DNA of 64,000 nucleotides, from positions 620,001 to 684,000 of the forward strand of contig NZ_NPKN01000001.1 in NCBI RefSeq assembly GCF_008329435.1. The letters run 5' to 3'. The translations under genes and the position numbers were made by a program. A model generated the notes under the pieces. It was not told the origin of the DNA. It made no database searches and saw only the letters and a program-made list of their open reading frames with translations. This document shows positions 41,143 to 49,680 of the stretch, piece after piece. Origin of the DNA: Rhodanobacter sp. T12-5 (GTDB lineage Bacteria > Pseudomonadota > Gammaproteobacteria > Xanthomonadales > Rhodanobacteraceae). Within the stretch, counting starts at the first letter, position 1; the number at the start of each line of letters is the position of its first letter.

Positions 41143-43290
41143 ATGGACGTCCGTACCGGATTCCCCGCCATGCCGCCGATCGTCAAATCCACCAGCCTAC
41201 TGCACTGGCGCGAGCGCGCCGGCACGCTGCCGCCGGTGCTGGCCGAAGCATTGCACGCGTGCGAAACGCAGCCGGTGGCGCAGGCCGAATGCTGCGACGT
41301 GCTGGATCTGCTCGGCATGCTCGGCTGCGATGCGCAGACCCAGGCGGCGGCGTTGTGGTTCGAGCTGGCGCGGGTCGATCCGGCGCTGTGGAAAACGCAG
41401 GGCGCGAAGTTGCCGGCGGAGTTGCAGCGACTGGTAGGCGGCCAGCAGGCCGCCGAGCAGGTATGGGCGCTGCACGCGCAACGCGCGCCCGAAGGCGCTG
41501 CCGAAGGTTTGCGCCGTCTGCTGCTGGCGATCGTGCGCGACCTGCGCGTGGTGTTCGTGCTGCTGGCGCGACAGCTGGCGCGGATGCGCGCTGCCGCGAC
41601 CTTGCCCCCCGAGCAGGCCGCCGCGCTGGCACGGTTGACCCGCGACATCCACGCGCCGCTGGCGAACCGTCTGGGCATCTGGCAGTTGAAGTGGGAGCTG
41701 GAGGATCTGGCGTTCCGCTTCCTGCAGCCGGAGACCTATCGGCGTATCGCCAAGCTGCTCGACGAGCGGCGCACCGACCGCGAGAGCTTCATCCGCGAAT
41801 CGCTGGACGAGTTGCAGCGTGCACTGGAGGCCGCCGGCATCCATGCCGAGCTGGCCGGGCGGCCCAAGCACATCTATTCGATCTGGAAAAAGATGCAGCG
41901 CAAGTCGCTGGATTTTTCCGATCTGTACGACATCCGCGCGGTGCGCGTGCTGGTCGACACCATCACCGATTGCTACGCCGCGCTGGGCGTGGTGCACGCG
42001 CGCTGGCCACATCTGCCGGGCGAGTTCGACGATTACATCGCGCGGCCCAAGGCAAACGGCTACCAGTCGCTGCACACCGCCGTGCTGGGGCCGGAAGGCA
42101 AGACCCTGGAAGTGCAGATCCGCACCCACGAGATGCATCGCGCGAACGAACTCGGCGTGGCCGCGCACTGGCGCTACAAGGAGGGCGGCAGCAGCGATGC
42201 CGAGTTCGAGGCGAAGATCGCCTGGATGCGCAAGCTGCTGGAGCCGCGCGGCGAGGACGACAGCGCGCTGGCCGCCGAACTGCATACCGAGCTGCTGGAA
42301 GACCGCGTCTACCTGTTGACCCCCAAGGGCGAGGTGTTCGACCTGGCACGCGGCGCGACCGTGCTGGATTTCGCCTACCTGGTGCATACCGAAGTCGGCC
42401 ACCGCTGCCGCGGCGCCAAGGTCAACGGCCGCATCGTGCCGCTGACCTTCCAGCCGCAGAGCGGCGATCGGGTCGAGATCCTCACCGCGAAGGTGGCCGA
42501 GCCCAGTCGCGACTGGCTGTCGCCGCATCACGGCTACCTCAACACGGCGCGGGCGAAGGACAAGGTACGCGCGTGGTTCCGCCGGATCGCCCACGATGCG
42601 AACCTCGCCGTCGGCCGCAGCATGTTCGAGCGCGAATTGAAAAGGCTGGCACTGTCGGGCGCAGACGTGAGCAAGCTGCCCGCGCATTTCCACCTGCAAA
42701 CCCATGACGAACTGCTGATTGCGCTGGCCCTGGGCGAAGTCACGCCGGGCCAGATCGCGCGCGTGGTGCAGGAATCCGCGCAGCCGCCGGCGCCGCCCCC
42801 GCCACCCGTGAGCGCGCGGCCGGTCACGCTCGATCACAGCGCGCTCAGCATCGAAGGCATCGGCAACCTGCTGACCACGCTGGCGCGCTGCTGCCAGCCG
42901 CTGCCGGGCGATCCGGTGCGCGGCTTCATCACCAAGGGTCGCGGCGTGTCGGTGCATCGTGCCGATTGCGGCAGCCTGGCACGGCTGGCCCGACGCGATC
43001 CGGATCGGGTGATCGAGGTGAGCTGGGGCAGCGCCGCAGCGCAAGCCTACGAGGTCGACATCGAGCTGCGCGGCTACGACCGCAAGGGCCTGCAGAAGGA
43101 TGTCACCGGCGTGGTCAGCAACGCCGGCACCTACATCATTGCCTCGTCCAGCCGCTTGATCGCCCATGCCGGCGAAGTGGAGATGCGCTTCACCCTGCGC
43201 GTGCGCGATTTCGAGCAGTTGTCGACCCTGCTCGGCAAGCTGCTGGCCTTGCCGAACGTGGTCGACGTGCGCCGGGTCGGCGTCGGCTGA
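41143..43290 (+). CDS. relA: GTP pyrophosphokinase RelA ((p)ppGpp synthetase)
   Basis: A 715-residue stringent-response enzyme. The N-terminal domain corresponds to the hydrolase fold but lacks an HDxxED motif, as in synthetase-only RelA. The synthetase domain is intact (FSDLYDIRAVRVLV, RPKANGYQSLHTAVLG, VQIRTHEMHRANELG). A TGS domain (VYLLTPKGEVFDLARGATVL), a zinc-finger-like segment with ARCCQPLPGDP, and a C-terminal ACT domain follow. It makes ppGpp on starved ribosomes. Two starts are possible, ATG 41143 and ATG 41170 (MPPIVKST); neither has a clear ribosome site. Confidence 0.93.
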   Translation: MDVRTGFPAMPPIVKSTSLLHWRERAGTLPPVLAEALHACETQPVAQAECCDVLDLLGMLGCDAQTQAAALWFELARVDPALWKTQGAKLPAELQRLVGGQQAAEQVWALHAQRAPEGAAEGLRRLLLAIVRDLRVVFVLLARQLARMRAAATLPPEQAAALARLTRDIHAPLANRLGIWQLKWELEDLAFRFLQPETYRRIAKLLDERRTDRESFIRESLDELQRALEAAGIHAELAGRPKHIYSIWKKMQRKSLDFSDLYDIRAVRVLVDTITDCYAALGVVHARWPHLPGEFDDYIARPKANGYQSLHTAVLGPEGKTLEVQIRTHEMHRANELGVAAHWRYKEGGSSDAEFEAKIAWMRKLLEPRGEDDSALAAELHTELLEDRVYLLTPKGEVFDLARGATVLDFAYLVHTEVGHRCRGAKVNGRIVPLTFQPQSGDRVEILTAKVAEPSRDWLSPHHGYLNTARAKDKVRAWFRRIAHDANLAVGRSMFERELKRLALSGADVSKLPAHFHLQTHDELLIALALGEVTPGQIARVVQESAQPPAPPPPPVSARPVTLDHSALSIEGIGNLLTTLARCCQPLPGDPVRGFITKGRGVSVHRADCGSLARLARRDPDRVIEVSWGSAAAQAYEVDIELRGYDRKGLQKDVTGVVSNAGTYIIASSSRLIAHAGEVEMRFTLRVRDFEQLSTLLGKLLALPNVVDVRRVGVG

Positions 43291-43367
43291 ATGACCGCGC
43301 AATGCCGGAACGTCGACCGAACCGACCCGATGTTAAGCTGCGCGGACGACCTTCACAGCCACGGATC

Positions 43368-45050
43368 ATGAGCGGACGCCGAGACCAGCAAGACACACAT
43401 CCACCCATCCGCACCGAGCCCACCCTGGGTGAGTTCGATCTGGAAGATGTGCGTCCGGCCTCCAGCGACGGATTGCCGAATGTGTCGGTCGAACCGCGCC
43501 ATCCGCGGGATCGGACACCCTCGCCATCGCATCGCCAGCATCGCCGGCGCCGATGGCTGCTGCCGCTGCTGCTGTTGCTCATCGTGTTGCTCGGGGCACT
43601 CTGGCTCGGCCAGAACCGGCTGCGCGGCATGCTGCCGCGTACCGACTTCAACAGCGTGCTGGTTCAGGCACAGCAGGCATTGCAGGATGGCCATCTGGAT
43701 GGCTATAACGGGACCAGCGCACGCGAACTGTTCCAGCGGGCGGTAGCGCTGGAACCGGACAACGACCGCGCCCGCGATGGCCTGCGCCAGGTCGGCCAGG
43801 CCGAACTGGCGCAGGCCGATGCCGCACTGCAGGCCGGCCACCTGGCCCAGGCCACGCAGCAGGCCGCGGTTGCCCGCGAGCTGCTCGGTGGCGGCAGCGA
43901 TATCGACCGTCTCGACCAGGCTATCAACAGCGCTCGTGCCGCGCAGGTAAAGACGATCGATCTGATCGATCAGGCGCAACAGGCACTCGCCGCCGGCAAG
44001 CTGGACGATGCCGGCTTGCTGTACCAGCGCGTATTGCGTGCCGACCCCGACAATGCGGTGGCCGCCCACGGTCTCGATCAGGTCGGCTATGCGCTGGCGG
44101 TGCAGGCACGCAAGGCGCTGGACGCGAAGGACACGGCGGTGGCAAACGCCAGCATCGAGCAGCTGGCTGCGTTGCAGCCGGACAACGGCACCCTGCCGGC
44201 GTTGCGCGCACTGCAGTCGCAGACGCGCAAACAGGACAACAGCGCGTTGGACGCCGAGCTCGCACAGGGCCAGGAGGCCTTGCGTGCCGGCCACATCGAC
44301 GGCCCCGGCAGCGACACCGCGCTGGCGCATTTTCAGGCCGCGCTCAAGCTCGATCCGGAGAGCACGCAGGCCCAGGCCGGCCTCGGCAAGGTGGCGCAGG
44401 CGATGACCGTGCAGGCAAGGGCGGCGATGGACGCCGGCGATCTGGTGCAAGCGTCCATGCTGCTCGACCGGGCGACCGAGCTGGCGCCGAAGTCGGCTGA
44501 CCTCGCCGCTGCGCGCGCACGCCTGCAGAGTGCGCAAGCAAAGCCGGCCGCGACGCCGGCATCGCATGGCGACGACATCGCGCCGCCCGCGCCACCCGCG
44601 TTGTCGCCGCAGCAAAGTGCGGCGGTGGCGCAACTGGTGCAACGTGCGCTGGCCGCCGCCGACAGCGGCAACATCATGATGCCCCCCGGCGACAGCGCGT
44701 ACGACCTGTACCGCAGTGCGCTGGCGATCGACGGCAACAGCGCGCCGGCGCTGAGCGGGCTGCAAGGCTTGCCCCGCCTCGTCGAGCAACAGTTCAACCA
44801 GGCGCTGGCCGCCGGCAAGCTGGCGCAGGCCGACGACATGCTGGTCGATCTGGCCCAGTTGTCGCCCGGCGACGCAGCGCAAGGCGCACTGCGTGAACGG
44901 CTGACCGCAGCCTGGCTCGATCAGGCCGAACAGCAACTCGCACGCGGAGATCGCATCGGCGCCAGCCAATCGCTCGAACACGCGCGCAAGCTGGCGCCGA
45001 ATCATCCGCGGGTGATCGACCTGACCGCTCGCCTGCAGGGCGAGAGGTGA
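43368..45050 (+). CDS. Membrane-anchored TPR-repeat protein
   Basis: A 560-residue protein with a polar, Arg/Pro-rich cytoplasmic N-terminus (about 65 residues), one membrane helix (WLLPLLLLLIVLLGALWLG) and a large Ala/Gln-rich domain made of TPR-like helical pairs, for example LFQRAVALEPDNDRA and YQRVLRADPDNAVAAHGL. It would hold a protein-binding scaffold in the periplasm. The specific partner is unknown. It begins 77 bp after relA and ends 7 bp before the epimerase-like gene. ATG 43302 is an in-frame alternative start. Confidence 0.85.
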   Translation: MSGRRDQQDTHPPIRTEPTLGEFDLEDVRPASSDGLPNVSVEPRHPRDRTPSPSHRQHRRRRWLLPLLLLLIVLLGALWLGQNRLRGMLPRTDFNSVLVQAQQALQDGHLDGYNGTSARELFQRAVALEPDNDRARDGLRQVGQAELAQADAALQAGHLAQATQQAAVARELLGGGSDIDRLDQAINSARAAQVKTIDLIDQAQQALAAGKLDDAGLLYQRVLRADPDNAVAAHGLDQVGYALAVQARKALDAKDTAVANASIEQLAALQPDNGTLPALRALQSQTRKQDNSALDAELAQGQEALRAGHIDGPGSDTALAHFQAALKLDPESTQAQAGLGKVAQAMTVQARAAMDAGDLVQASMLLDRATELAPKSADLAAARARLQSAQAKPAATPASHGDDIAPPAPPALSPQQSAAVAQLVQRALAAADSGNIMMPPGDSAYDLYRSALAIDGNSAPALSGLQGLPRLVEQQFNQALAAGKLAQADDMLVDLAQLSPGDAAQGALRERLTAAWLDQAEQQLARGDRIGASQSLEHARKLAPNHPRVIDLTARLQGER

Positions 45051-45057
45051 TCGCTGC

Positions 45058-45897
45058 ATGACTGTCCTGGTTGTGGGCGGCAGTTGCCAGGTCGGCCATT
45101 TCCTGTTGCCGCGGCTGCTGGCCAGCGGCGAATCGGTGCTCGCGCTGAGTCGTCAGGCGCGGCCGGACCGGCCCGGTGTGGAATGGTTGCGAGGTGCGCT
45201 GCCTGACGAAGTGCCCGTGCTGCCGCCGTTGTCGGCGATCATCAGCTTCGGCCCGTTGCAGGCGCTGGCCGACTGGATGGCGCAAGTGCGCCTGGCGGGG
45301 GCGCCGCGGGTGGTCGCCACCAGCTCGATGAGCGCCGAGACCAAGCAGGATTCCGCCGTGCCGGCCGAGCGCGAAGTGGCGCGGCAGTTGCGTGATGGCG
45401 AGGTCGCCTTGGCCGCTGCCTGCGCCCTGCATGGCTGCGCCTGGACGGTGCTGCGGCCGACTTTGGTCTACGGTGCCGGCCTGGACAAGAGCCTGACGCC
45501 GATCGCCCGTCGCGCGATGCGGCTGCGGTTGTTTCCGCTGCCGTCCGGCCGCGGACTGCGTCAGCCGGTGCACGCGGACGACATCGCGCAGGCGGTGATG
45601 GCCGCGTTGGAAAATCCTGCCGCGGCGGGGCGGATTCTGCCGATCGGCGGCGGCGAACGGCTTTCGTCCGGCGAAATGTTCGTACGGGTTCGCCGCAGCC
45701 TGTCGAGCAGCACGCTGCCGCTGCCGATACCGGCCTGGCTGCTGCGAATGGGCCAGCGCGCACTGCCGCCACTGCGCGGCCCGCTCAGCCGGCTCGACAG
45801 CGACCTGATCGCCGACAATGGCGAGTTGCAGCAGCTGCTCGGCATTCGTCCGCGACCTTTCCACTTGGATGCTTCGATGTGGTTTGCGTCCGATTGA
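45058..45897 (+). CDS. NAD(P)-binding epimerase/dehydratase-like protein
   Basis: A 279-residue extended-SDR-like protein with a Rossmann start VLVVGGSCQVGHFLLPRLL (GGxxxxG form), a TSSMSAETKQDS stretch at the active-site position and LRPTLVYGAGLDKSLTP after it. The classical Y-x-x-x-K is not evident, so catalysis is uncertain and it may act as a binding or electron-transfer subunit, like atypical SDRs. It starts 7 bp after the TPR gene, which suggests co-translation. A REP-like hairpin follows. Confidence 0.8.
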   Translation: MTVLVVGGSCQVGHFLLPRLLASGESVLALSRQARPDRPGVEWLRGALPDEVPVLPPLSAIISFGPLQALADWMAQVRLAGAPRVVATSSMSAETKQDSAVPAEREVARQLRDGEVALAAACALHGCAWTVLRPTLVYGAGLDKSLTPIARRAMRLRLFPLPSGRGLRQPVHADDIAQAVMAALENPAAAGRILPIGGGERLSSGEMFVRVRRSLSSSTLPLPIPAWLLRMGQRALPPLRGPLSRLDSDLIADNGELQQLLGIRPRPFHLDASMWFASD

Positions 45898-45911
45898 TCG
45901 CGCCAGGCGCT

Positions 45912-45985
45912 GTGGGAGCGACTTCAGTCGCGATGCTCTTGTCACGTTTGGCCATATCGGGTGTCGCGACTGAAGTCGCTCCCAC
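45912..45985. repeat. REP-like hairpin, GTGGGAGCGACTTCAGTCGC type
   Basis: A perfect 22-bp inverted repeat (45912-45933 with 45964-45985). It is the same family as 8250-8317, with compensating changes in both arms (ACTTCAGT instead of GCTTCAGC), which shows that pairing has been conserved. Confidence 0.85.
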
Positions 45986-46102
45986 CGGCGCGCGGTCGAC
46001 TGCGGGACGGCAACGGGCTGTTTGCCCGCGTTCTGCCACAAAACCGGCCGCCGCGTTCATATGCGCGCCGGGTAGCAGGCCCTATCATCGTCGGACCACC
46101 GA

Positions 46103-48463
46103 TTGCCGGATTCCCCCACGTTGGCCTTTCTGACTCGTATTCGTTCGCTGGCGCACCGTAGCTGGCCATGGCTGCGCATTCCGTTCTGGATCGGCATGGG
46201 CCTGTTGGTCGGTTTCGTGCTGCCCTACACGCTGGTGTTGAACAAGCGCGTGCAGGATCGCTTCAACGACCTGGTCTTCGCGGTGCCGACCCGGGTGTAC
46301 GCGCGGCCGTTGCCGTTGGCGGCCGGCATGCCGATGACGCCGGCGGCGCTGGAACTGGAATTGACCTTCGCCGGCTACAGCGCCGACGGTCACGGCCAGG
46401 TTGCCGGCAGCTGGGTGAAGCAGGGCGGGCGCTACACCATTTCCTCGAGCGGCTACGCCGGCCCGGATGGCGGCGAGCTGCCCAAGCGCATCCGCGTCAC
46501 CTTGGGCAAGGGCGTGGTGCAGTCGGTGCAGGACGCGACCGGCGGCAAGAACATCGCCCTGACCCATCTGGATCCGGCGCGCATCGCCACGCTCTACGGT
46601 GCCAGCCAGGAAGAACGACGCTTCGTGCACCTGGCCGACGTGCCGCCGCTGCTGTTGAGCGGGCTGCAGGCGGTCGAGGATCGCGACTTCAAGCACCACA
46701 TCGGGATCGACTTCGGCGCCATCGTGCGCGCCGCCTATGCCAACCTGCGCGCCGGCCATACCGTGCAGGGCGGCTCCACGCTGACCCAGCAACTGGTGCG
46801 CAACCTGTTCCTGAGCCGCGACCAGACCCTCGCGCGCAAGGTCAACGAGGCATTGATGTCGCTGCTGCTGGAGGCGCATTACAGCAAGGGGCGGATCCTC
46901 GAGGCCTACGTCAACGACGTTTTCCTTGGCCAGCAGGGCGGGCAGGCCGTGCACGGTTTCGGAGCCGCGTCGGAGTTCTATTTCGGCCGACGACTGCAGG
47001 ATCTGCGTCCGCAGGAGATCGCGCTGCTGGTGGGCATGGTGAAGGGTCCCAGTTACTACGATCCGCGCCGCGCGCCCAAGCGCGCGATGACCCGGCGCAA
47101 CCTGGTGCTGCAGGAATTCTTCGATACCGGCCTGATCACCGCCGGGCAACTCAATGCCGCGCAGGCCGCGCCGCTGGACATCGTCAAGAACGGCCAGCTG
47201 CCGCACAACCGCTTCCCCGCGTTCATGGATCTGGTGCGTTCGCAGATCACCGCCGATTTCGACGAGCAGGCGCTGCGCGACGGCAACCTGTCGATCTTCA
47301 CCACGCTCGATCCGGCCGCCCAGTTGTACACCGAGCAGGCGATCACCGGCACGCTCAAGGGCCTGGGCAAACGCGGCGATGGCGTGCAGGCCGCGGCGGT
47401 GGTGACCGATGCGCACAGCGGCAGCGTGCTGGCCGTGGTCGGCAGCAGGACGCCAGGCGACCCCGGCTTCAACCGGGCGCTGGATGCGCGCCGGCCGATC
47501 GGTTCCACGATCAAGCCGTTCGTCTACCTGGTGGCGTTGACCCAGCCGCAGCGCTGGAACCTGGCCAGCCTGATGGACGACAGCCCGGTCAGCATGCGCC
47601 AGCCCGACGGCAGCATGTGGACGCCGCAGAATGATGACCACCGCAGTCACGATCCTTTGACCATGGTCGATGCGCTGGCGCATTCGTGGAACCTGGCGAC
47701 CATCCATCTCGGGCTCGCGGTGGGTCTGCCGCGGATCCGGGCCTTCCTGGAGTCGTTCGGTCTGACCGACGTCAATCCCAGTCCCTCGCTGCTGATCGGC
47801 GCGATCGACCTGGCACCCTTGCAGGTGGCGCATCTTTATCAGTACCTGGCCGCCGATGGACACGCGATGCCGCTGGTGGCGGTGCGCGGCGTACTCGACG
47901 GCAATGGCCGCACGATCAAGCGCTACCAGGTGCAGGGCGGCAAGGGCGAGTACCAGGAGGCCGTCCGTCTGACCACATGGGCGATGCAGCAGGTGGCCGA
48001 ATACGGCACGGCCAGCGCGATCGGAAATTCCGGACTGGCATGGCTGCACGCCGCCGGCAAGACCGGCACCAGCAACGACATGCGCGACAGCTGGTTTGCC
48101 GGCTTCACCGGCGAGCACCTGGCGGTGTTCTGGATGGGGCGCGACGACAACAAGCCGACCACCCTGTTCGGTGCCAGCGGTGGCCTGCGCGCGTGGCGCG
48201 ATCTGTTCGCCAGGTTGCCGACCCGGCCCCTGTCCGCCGCGCCGGGCGAAGGGTTGGAGATGGCCTGGGTCGACCCGACCAACGGCAAGCGCACCGAGTC
48301 GCAATGCCAAGGGGCGCAGCAGGTGCCGGTTGTCGCCGGCAGCTTGCCGGCCGACACCGAAGGCTGCTTCTGGCAGGGCATCCAGAGCCTGTTCGGTGGT
48401 GGCGACCAACCTCCCGCGGCCGGCAGCGTGCCGCCCGCCGACGGCACTCCACAGCGGAATTGA
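46103..48463 (+). CDS. mrcB: Penicillin-binding protein 1B (bifunctional peptidoglycan synthase)
   Basis: A 786-residue class A PBP anchored by one helix (IPFWIGMGLLVGFVLPYTLV). A UB2H-like region precedes the glycosyltransferase domain, with the catalytic Glu near residue 192 in VEDRDFKHHIGID and GGSTLTQQLVRNLFL. The transpeptidase domain has S468-x-x-K in GSTIKPF, S528-x-N in HSWNLATI and K653-T-G in KTGTSND. It polymerises and crosslinks peptidoglycan at the inner membrane. The likely start is TTG 46103; TTG 46121 and later codons are possible, and no ATG precedes the helix. A lipoprotein gene follows by 2 bp. Confidence 0.93.
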   Translation: MPDSPTLAFLTRIRSLAHRSWPWLRIPFWIGMGLLVGFVLPYTLVLNKRVQDRFNDLVFAVPTRVYARPLPLAAGMPMTPAALELELTFAGYSADGHGQVAGSWVKQGGRYTISSSGYAGPDGGELPKRIRVTLGKGVVQSVQDATGGKNIALTHLDPARIATLYGASQEERRFVHLADVPPLLLSGLQAVEDRDFKHHIGIDFGAIVRAAYANLRAGHTVQGGSTLTQQLVRNLFLSRDQTLARKVNEALMSLLLEAHYSKGRILEAYVNDVFLGQQGGQAVHGFGAASEFYFGRRLQDLRPQEIALLVGMVKGPSYYDPRRAPKRAMTRRNLVLQEFFDTGLITAGQLNAAQAAPLDIVKNGQLPHNRFPAFMDLVRSQITADFDEQALRDGNLSIFTTLDPAAQLYTEQAITGTLKGLGKRGDGVQAAAVVTDAHSGSVLAVVGSRTPGDPGFNRALDARRPIGSTIKPFVYLVALTQPQRWNLASLMDDSPVSMRQPDGSMWTPQNDDHRSHDPLTMVDALAHSWNLATIHLGLAVGLPRIRAFLESFGLTDVNPSPSLLIGAIDLAPLQVAHLYQYLAADGHAMPLVAVRGVLDGNGRTIKRYQVQGGKGEYQEAVRLTTWAMQQVAEYGTASAIGNSGLAWLHAAGKTGTSNDMRDSWFAGFTGEHLAVFWMGRDDNKPTTLFGASGGLRAWRDLFARLPTRPLSAAPGEGLEMAWVDPTNGKRTESQCQGAQQVPVVAGSLPADTEGCFWQGIQSLFGGGDQPPAAGSVPPADGTPQRN

Positions 48464-48465
48464 TC

Positions 48466-48999
48466 ATGCCGACCTCATCCCGATATTTTGGTCTGCTGCC
48501 TTTGCTGCTTGCCGCAGGCATGTTGGCCGGCTGCGGCATGTTCGCGACGGCACCATCGCCGCCCGCGCCGGCGGCGACGCCAAGCTACGACCTGGTTGCG
48601 GCGATCCGCGCCGCTGGCGATCGCGAGAAGTCCATCATCGACGTCAACCCGCTGCGCGATCCTGGCGTCGCTGCGCTGCAGGAAGCCGCGCAAAGCGACG
48701 AACGTGCCGGCAAGTATGCCGAGGCTGCCGCAAAGCTCGACCAGGCACTCAAGCTCGGCCCGGACTCGCCGGACCTGCTGCAGGATCGCGCCGAGATCGC
48801 CGTGCGCCTGCACCAGTTCGCCGAGGCCGAAAAGCTTGCGCACCAGTCATGGTCGCTCGGTCCGAAGCTCGGGGCGCTATGTGCGCGCAACTGGCAGACC
48901 ATCGTCGAGATGCGCCTGCAGGCACATGACGCGGCCGGCGCGGCAACGGCGCGCAAGTGGGTGCAGCAATGCCACAAGGCGGGCATTCCGCGTTACTGA
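48466..48999 (+). CDS. TPR-containing lipoprotein
   Basis: A 177-residue lipoprotein with the lipobox LAGC (Cys23) after a short signal sequence (LLPLLLAAGM), a proline-rich linker and TPR-like helices (AGKYAEAAAKLDQALKLGPD, LHQFAEAEKLAHQSW). It begins 2 bp after the PBP1B stop codon, so it is in the same operon and probably translationally coupled. By position it may be an outer-membrane activator or partner of PBP1B, in the manner of LpoB, although it does not resemble LpoB in sequence; this is inference. Confidence 0.85.
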   Translation: MPTSSRYFGLLPLLLAAGMLAGCGMFATAPSPPAPAATPSYDLVAAIRAAGDREKSIIDVNPLRDPGVAALQEAAQSDERAGKYAEAAAKLDQALKLGPDSPDLLQDRAEIAVRLHQFAEAEKLAHQSWSLGPKLGALCARNWQTIVEMRLQAHDAAGAATARKWVQQCHKAGIPRY

Positions 49000-49011
49000 G
49001 CGCGAGCGTCG

Positions 49012-49560
49012 CTAGGCGGCGCGACGGAGTTGACCGCGATCGAGGAACCGCTCGACCCGCGCGATCGGAATGCGGTCACCCGCGTCGCGGCCGTACCAGC
49101 TCTCGACGATGCAGCCGTTCTCGTCGATCAGGAAATCCGCCGGCATCAAGTTGCCGGTGTCGAGGCCGGCAAGCCCCACCAGGCGCATGCCCCTGAGCAG
49201 GGTCGGCACGCGCGTCAGCACGGCTTTCCACTTGCGCCAGAACGATCGCTCGATGCCGTAGATCTCGTGTGCCCGCGACGTCGGATCGGCCGCAATGCTG
49301 AAAGGACGCGGACGCTGTCCGGCGAAACGCAGCACCTCGGCCTGCGATGCGCTGAACACGGCGACGATATCGAGCCCCCGTGTCGAAAGGGTCGGGTACA
49401 AGCTGGTCAGTTCGTAGATGCGAAAATTGCAGAAAGGACAGGCCGCATCCCGGAAAAAGGACAGCAACGTGCGACGGCCATGGCCGCCGATCGCGATCGG
49501 CTCGCCGCGAATGTCCACGAGATCGAGGACGGGCGCGGGTGATGGGGCGGACAGTCGCAT
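49012..49560 (-). CDS. AhpC/TSA-like redoxin with CPFC motif
   Basis: A 182-residue thioredoxin-fold protein. The active-site motif is C41-P-F-C44 in FFRDAACPFCNFRIYELTS, and the later cis-proline loop region MPADFLIDENGCIVESWYG is typical of the AhpC/TSA and redoxin families. No signal peptide is present, so it should act in the cytoplasm as a thiol peroxidase or reductase; its electron donor is unknown. The start at 49560 follows AAGGAG; a longer frame to 49671 runs into the promoter of the divergent helicase gene. Confidence 0.88.
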   Translation of the reverse strand: MRLSAPSPAPVLDLVDIRGEPIAIGGHGRRTLLSFFRDAACPFCNFRIYELTSLYPTLSTRGLDIVAVFSASQAEVLRFAGQRPRPFSIAADPTSRAHEIYGIERSFWRKWKAVLTRVPTLLRGMRLVGLAGLDTGNLMPADFLIDENGCIVESWYGRDAGDRIPIARVERFLDRGQLRRAA

Positions 49561-49680
49561 GTCGATTCTCCTTCGCGAGCTGATGCGGCGATGTCCAGTG
49601 GATGCGGTGACCAGAGGCGGGGTTCCCGCGACCTGGTCGCGATGGTTTGCCGCGATCACCCGCTCCGCCATACTTGGCCG

